From Paenibacillus cookii (GTDB lineage: Bacteria > Bacillota > Bacilli > Paenibacillales > Paenibacillaceae), in contig NZ_BORW01000003.1 of the NCBI RefSeq assembly GCF_018333375.1, positions 124,001-188,000 of the forward strand: a DNA stretch of 64,000 bases, written 5' to 3'. A program made the translations under genes and the position numbers. Of the stretch, positions 61,783 through 64,000 are shown piece after piece; position 1 is the first letter of the stretch, and every line of letters starts with the position of its first letter. Under the pieces are notes generated by a model, which was not told where the DNA came from, searched no databases, and was given only the letters and a program-made list of their open reading frames with translations.

Positions 61783-63057
61783 ATGTCAGTTCCAACCGTC
61801 AATACCGCCGCGCCGCAAAAAGGACGGCAGCCTCTGGCCGGCACCGACGCCGGCGCCACCGTCTTCCGCATCCTGATTGCGATCAGTCTCGTTCATTTGT
61901 TCAACGATTCGATTCAGTCGGTCATACCGGCGATCTTCCCGATTTTGCGCAGCTCGATGCATTTGAACTACACGCAAATCGGCTGGATTTCCTTTGCCAT
62001 AAATTTCACTTCTTCCATCATGCAGCCCGTGGTGGGCTGGTTTGCGGACCGCAAGCCGAAGCCGGCGCTGCTGCCGATCGGCATGGGATTTACCTTTACG
62101 GGCATGCTTCTCCTTGCCTTCGCGGAATCGTATCCGGCGGTGCTGATCGCCGTCGTCTTCGTCGGCCTTGGTTCGGCGGCCTTCCACCCCGAAGGGTCGA
62201 GAGTCGCCCATATGGCTTCCGGCTCGCGCAGAGGTTTGGCCCAGTCCATCTTCCAGGTCGGCGGCAACGCCGGCCAGTCCCTCGCTCCGATGCTGACGAT
62301 GTGGATTTTCATTCCGCTCGGATTGTTCGGGTCGATCTGGTTCACCCTTGTCGCCGGAGCGGGCATCGCCGTCCAGATGTATATCGCCAGATGGTACGGC
62401 CGCAAGCTCCAAAGCGGAGCCCAGGTAAAGAAAAAGGCGCAGGCGCGCCGGTTGAAACCCGAGGTGCGCACCAAGGTCAGATTTGCGATCGTCATGCTTG
62501 TCGTGCTGGTTTTCGTCCGTTCCTGGTACAGCTCTTCGATCAGTACCTTTTTTCCGTTTTATTTGATCGATCATTTCGGACTCAGCGTCGACGACGCGCA
62601 AATATTCATATTCCTGTTCCTTGGCGCGGGAGCCGTGGGCACCTTCTTCGGCGGTCCGGTCGCGGACCGGATCGGCAAGCGAAACGTCATTTTTGCTTCC
62701 ATGGTGCTTGCCGCGCCGCTGGCGCTGCTCCTGCCGCATGTCGGGTTATGGGGCGTCGGCGTCCTCCTTGCGCTGCTTGGGCTGATCGTCTTCTCCAGCT
62801 TTTCGGTCACCGTCGTATATGCCCAGATGCTGTTTCCGGGCAAAATCGGCACCGTATCGGGGCTGATTACCGGTCTTGCGTTCGGGCTGGGCGGCCTCGG
62901 GGCGCTAGTGCTCGGCAAATGGATCGACCTGGCCGGCGTCAATACGGTCATGGCCATTTGCAGCTTCCTGCCGCTCCTGGGCATCCTGACGTTCCTGCTT
63001 CCTTCCGACCAGCAGCTGAACCGGTGGTCCGGCGAAAGCGACGAAACGAAATCCTGA
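61783..63057 (+). CDS. MFS transporter, fosmidomycin-resistance (Fsr) type
   Basis: A 424-residue major facilitator with twelve hydrophobic segments. Fsr-type motifs are HLFNDSIQSVIPAIFPIL in helix 1, GWFADRKPKP (motif A) in loop 2-3, and GSAAFHPEGSRVAHMASG in helix 4. The family exports fosmidomycin and other small molecules; the natural substrate is unknown. GCAGGAGGT precedes the ATG. Strong terminator at its end. Confidence 0.88.
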   Translation: MSVPTVNTAAPQKGRQPLAGTDAGATVFRILIAISLVHLFNDSIQSVIPAIFPILRSSMHLNYTQIGWISFAINFTSSIMQPVVGWFADRKPKPALLPIGMGFTFTGMLLLAFAESYPAVLIAVVFVGLGSAAFHPEGSRVAHMASGSRRGLAQSIFQVGGNAGQSLAPMLTMWIFIPLGLFGSIWFTLVAGAGIAVQMYIARWYGRKLQSGAQVKKKAQARRLKPEVRTKVRFAIVMLVVLVFVRSWYSSSISTFFPFYLIDHFGLSVDDAQIFIFLFLGAGAVGTFFGGPVADRIGKRNVIFASMVLAAPLALLLPHVGLWGVGVLLALLGLIVFSSFSVTVVYAQMLFPGKIGTVSGLITGLAFGLGGLGALVLGKWIDLAGVNTVMAICSFLPLLGILTFLLPSDQQLNRWSGESDETKS

Positions 63058-63066
63058 TCCCGCGGG

Positions 63067-63109
63067 CATGGCCATCAACGATCCGAATCGTTGATGGCCA
63101 TGTTTTTTT
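63067..63109 (+). terminator. Terminator of the Fsr gene, overlapping the ecsC 3' end
   Basis: A 16-bp stem CATGGCCATCAACGAT / ATCGTTGATGGCCATG with a CCGA loop and seven T. The stem encodes the last residues of ecsC on the other strand. Confidence 0.88.
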
Positions 63110-63953
63110 GGTTCAGCCGCGCCAAAATTCTGCGCTTGCGGTACAGCATTTTCCCCGCCTCCGCCACGTCCTCGATCGTCTCTTTATTGCTGATGGAGCC
63201 GAAAATCATGCCGGCTACCGGAATGAGCTGAAACAGCTTTTTCGTGCCGAAGCTGTCCCGGTACGTTTGCACGACCTCGCGCCATCCCTGGATTTGGGAA
63301 AAGACCTGGAGTTCCTTGTCCTCGCGCTCGAACAGCGCAAGCTCTTCCAGCACCGCTTTTTTTCCGACGACGTCGGCGGAAGCGAACTGAAGGCATTTTA
63401 CGATAAAAATCCGTTCCTGCTCCGTGCGGGGATCATAACCGTAACAAACCGCGATTTCCTGCAGCACCTTCAGCGACAAGCCCAATACCATGGGAATGTC
63501 CGCGGCCAGCGTAAACACGCCGCCGACGCCCGTCGTCGCGCCCTGCACCGCTGCGAATTTGACGCGTCCGCGGATCAGCTCCTCCGCCGTCCGGTCCATG
63601 ATCGCAAGCGGCAGCTCCCGCGCCTGTTCTAGCGTAAGCCCGCCTTGGGGTTCGTCAATCGTTCCCCCTGCCGCCAAAGTTCCGCTATGTTGCTGCCGAT
63701 TTTGCTCAAGCAGCTTGAGCACGCTTTTGGGCTGGACGAGATATTGCCCGCCGGTCTGCAGAAACCTTCCCATTTCCCCGAGCAAATCCCCAAGCTTATC
63801 GCGGATCAGCTTCGGCGTGACTTTGTCCAGCAGCATAAAAGGAAGGCGGCTCAGCTTCTCCCAGAAAAAGACCTGCTTCTGCTCCTTCTCCCATGCTTCG
63901 ATGTTCTGCAGTTCCTTTTGCAGATCCATGTCTTCATCCCAATCTTCTCTCAT
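63075..63953 (-). CDS. ecsC: EcsC family protein
   Basis: A 292-residue EcsC protein with VKFAAVQGATTGVGGVFTLA, ADIPMVLGLSLKVLQEIAV and LIPVAGMIFGSISN. In B. subtilis ecsC is the third gene of ecsABC and has no assigned activity; the protein may associate with the membrane. Here it stands about 59 kb from ecsAB in this window. I chose ATG 63953, with GAGGAG 11 nt upstream; ATG 63974 is possible. Its 3' end lies within the Fsr terminator. Confidence 0.83.
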   Translation of the reverse strand: MREDWDEDMDLQKELQNIEAWEKEQKQVFFWEKLSRLPFMLLDKVTPKLIRDKLGDLLGEMGRFLQTGGQYLVQPKSVLKLLEQNRQQHSGTLAAGGTIDEPQGGLTLEQARELPLAIMDRTAEELIRGRVKFAAVQGATTGVGGVFTLAADIPMVLGLSLKVLQEIAVCYGYDPRTEQERIFIVKCLQFASADVVGKKAVLEELALFEREDKELQVFSQIQGWREVVQTYRDSFGTKKLFQLIPVAGMIFGSISNKETIEDVAEAGKMLYRKRRILARLNQKNMAINDSDR

Positions 63954-64000
63954 ATTTTTATACGCTCCTCTCATGAACCCGCCTTTCGGCAAACGAAAAT

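Noticed and set aside
1..64000. CRISPR arrays, insertion sequences, tRNA or rRNA genes
   Set aside because: No regularly spaced direct repeats, transposase motifs, cloverleaf sequences or rRNA-like conserved stretches were seen anywhere in the window.

Overview
The window is a stretch of core chromosome from a moderately GC-rich endospore-forming Firmicute, most likely Paenibacillus or a close relative in the Paenibacillaceae. This rests on an sda checkpoint gene, YjcZ and YheC/YheD sporulation-type proteins, DnaB/DnaI primosome genes, and a yuiB/yumB/yumC/yutM/yutJ/yuzB/yutI neighbourhood that parallels Bacillus subtilis. AGGAGG-type ribosome sites and frequent TTG/GTG starts fit the same assignment. 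I see no rRNA, tRNA, CRISPR array, prophage or insertion sequence. Most genes lie on the minus strand.

Layout. 1-5 kb: a PNPOx-like fragment, an aminotransferase, a YjcZ-like peptide, ecsAB and a DEAD-box helicase. 5.7-14 kb: an SDR, CheX, a LysR regulator, a PHP phosphatase, an EamA transporter, a GNAT enzyme, a Tat-type YkuE phosphoesterase, an aldehyde dehydrogenase and a potassium channel that looks frameshifted. 14-18.7 kb: the sdhCAB operon diverging from a LysR gene. 18.8-22.3 kb: a potassium/proton operon (ktrB, ktrA, antiporter) whose leader is a ydaO-type c-di-AMP riboswitch with a terminator. 22.6-29.8 kb: a CPBP protease, uvrC, trxA, a YqzM-like peptide, dnaI and dnaB.

29.8-42.5 kb: a secreted hydrolase, yuiB, hemQ, two NDH-2-like flavoproteins, a ferredoxin-NADP reductase, sda preceded by a cluster of DnaA boxes, an ATP-grasp spore-coat-type gene, an IscA-type and a NifU-type Fe-S protein, the futalosine-pathway enzyme MqnE and a second SDR. 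This block groups respiratory quinone, haem and Fe-S functions. 42.7-45.8 kb: the metNPQ methionine transporter under a SAM-I riboswitch. 45.8-57.4 kb: an orphan HEPN protein, ctaA, a second thioredoxin, a DUF2515 protein, a MurJ-type flippase, a DUF456 protein, a Cof phosphatase and two adjacent class B penicillin-binding proteins. 57.9-64 kb: a WYL regulator, a gene with a consensus LexA box, a 52-residue peptide gene, a coiled-coil membrane protein paired with an AIM24 protein, an Fsr-type MFS exporter and ecsC.

The least explained signal is a short palindrome, GGATTT-(3-5 nt)-AAATCC. It occurs five times exactly and twice in a variant form, each time 31-52 nt upstream of a start codon. 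The downstream genes are unrelated: two thioredoxins, a LysR regulator, an SDR, a PBP, the MurJ-type flippase and yuzB. It could be a shared leader hairpin or operator defining an unrecognised regulon.
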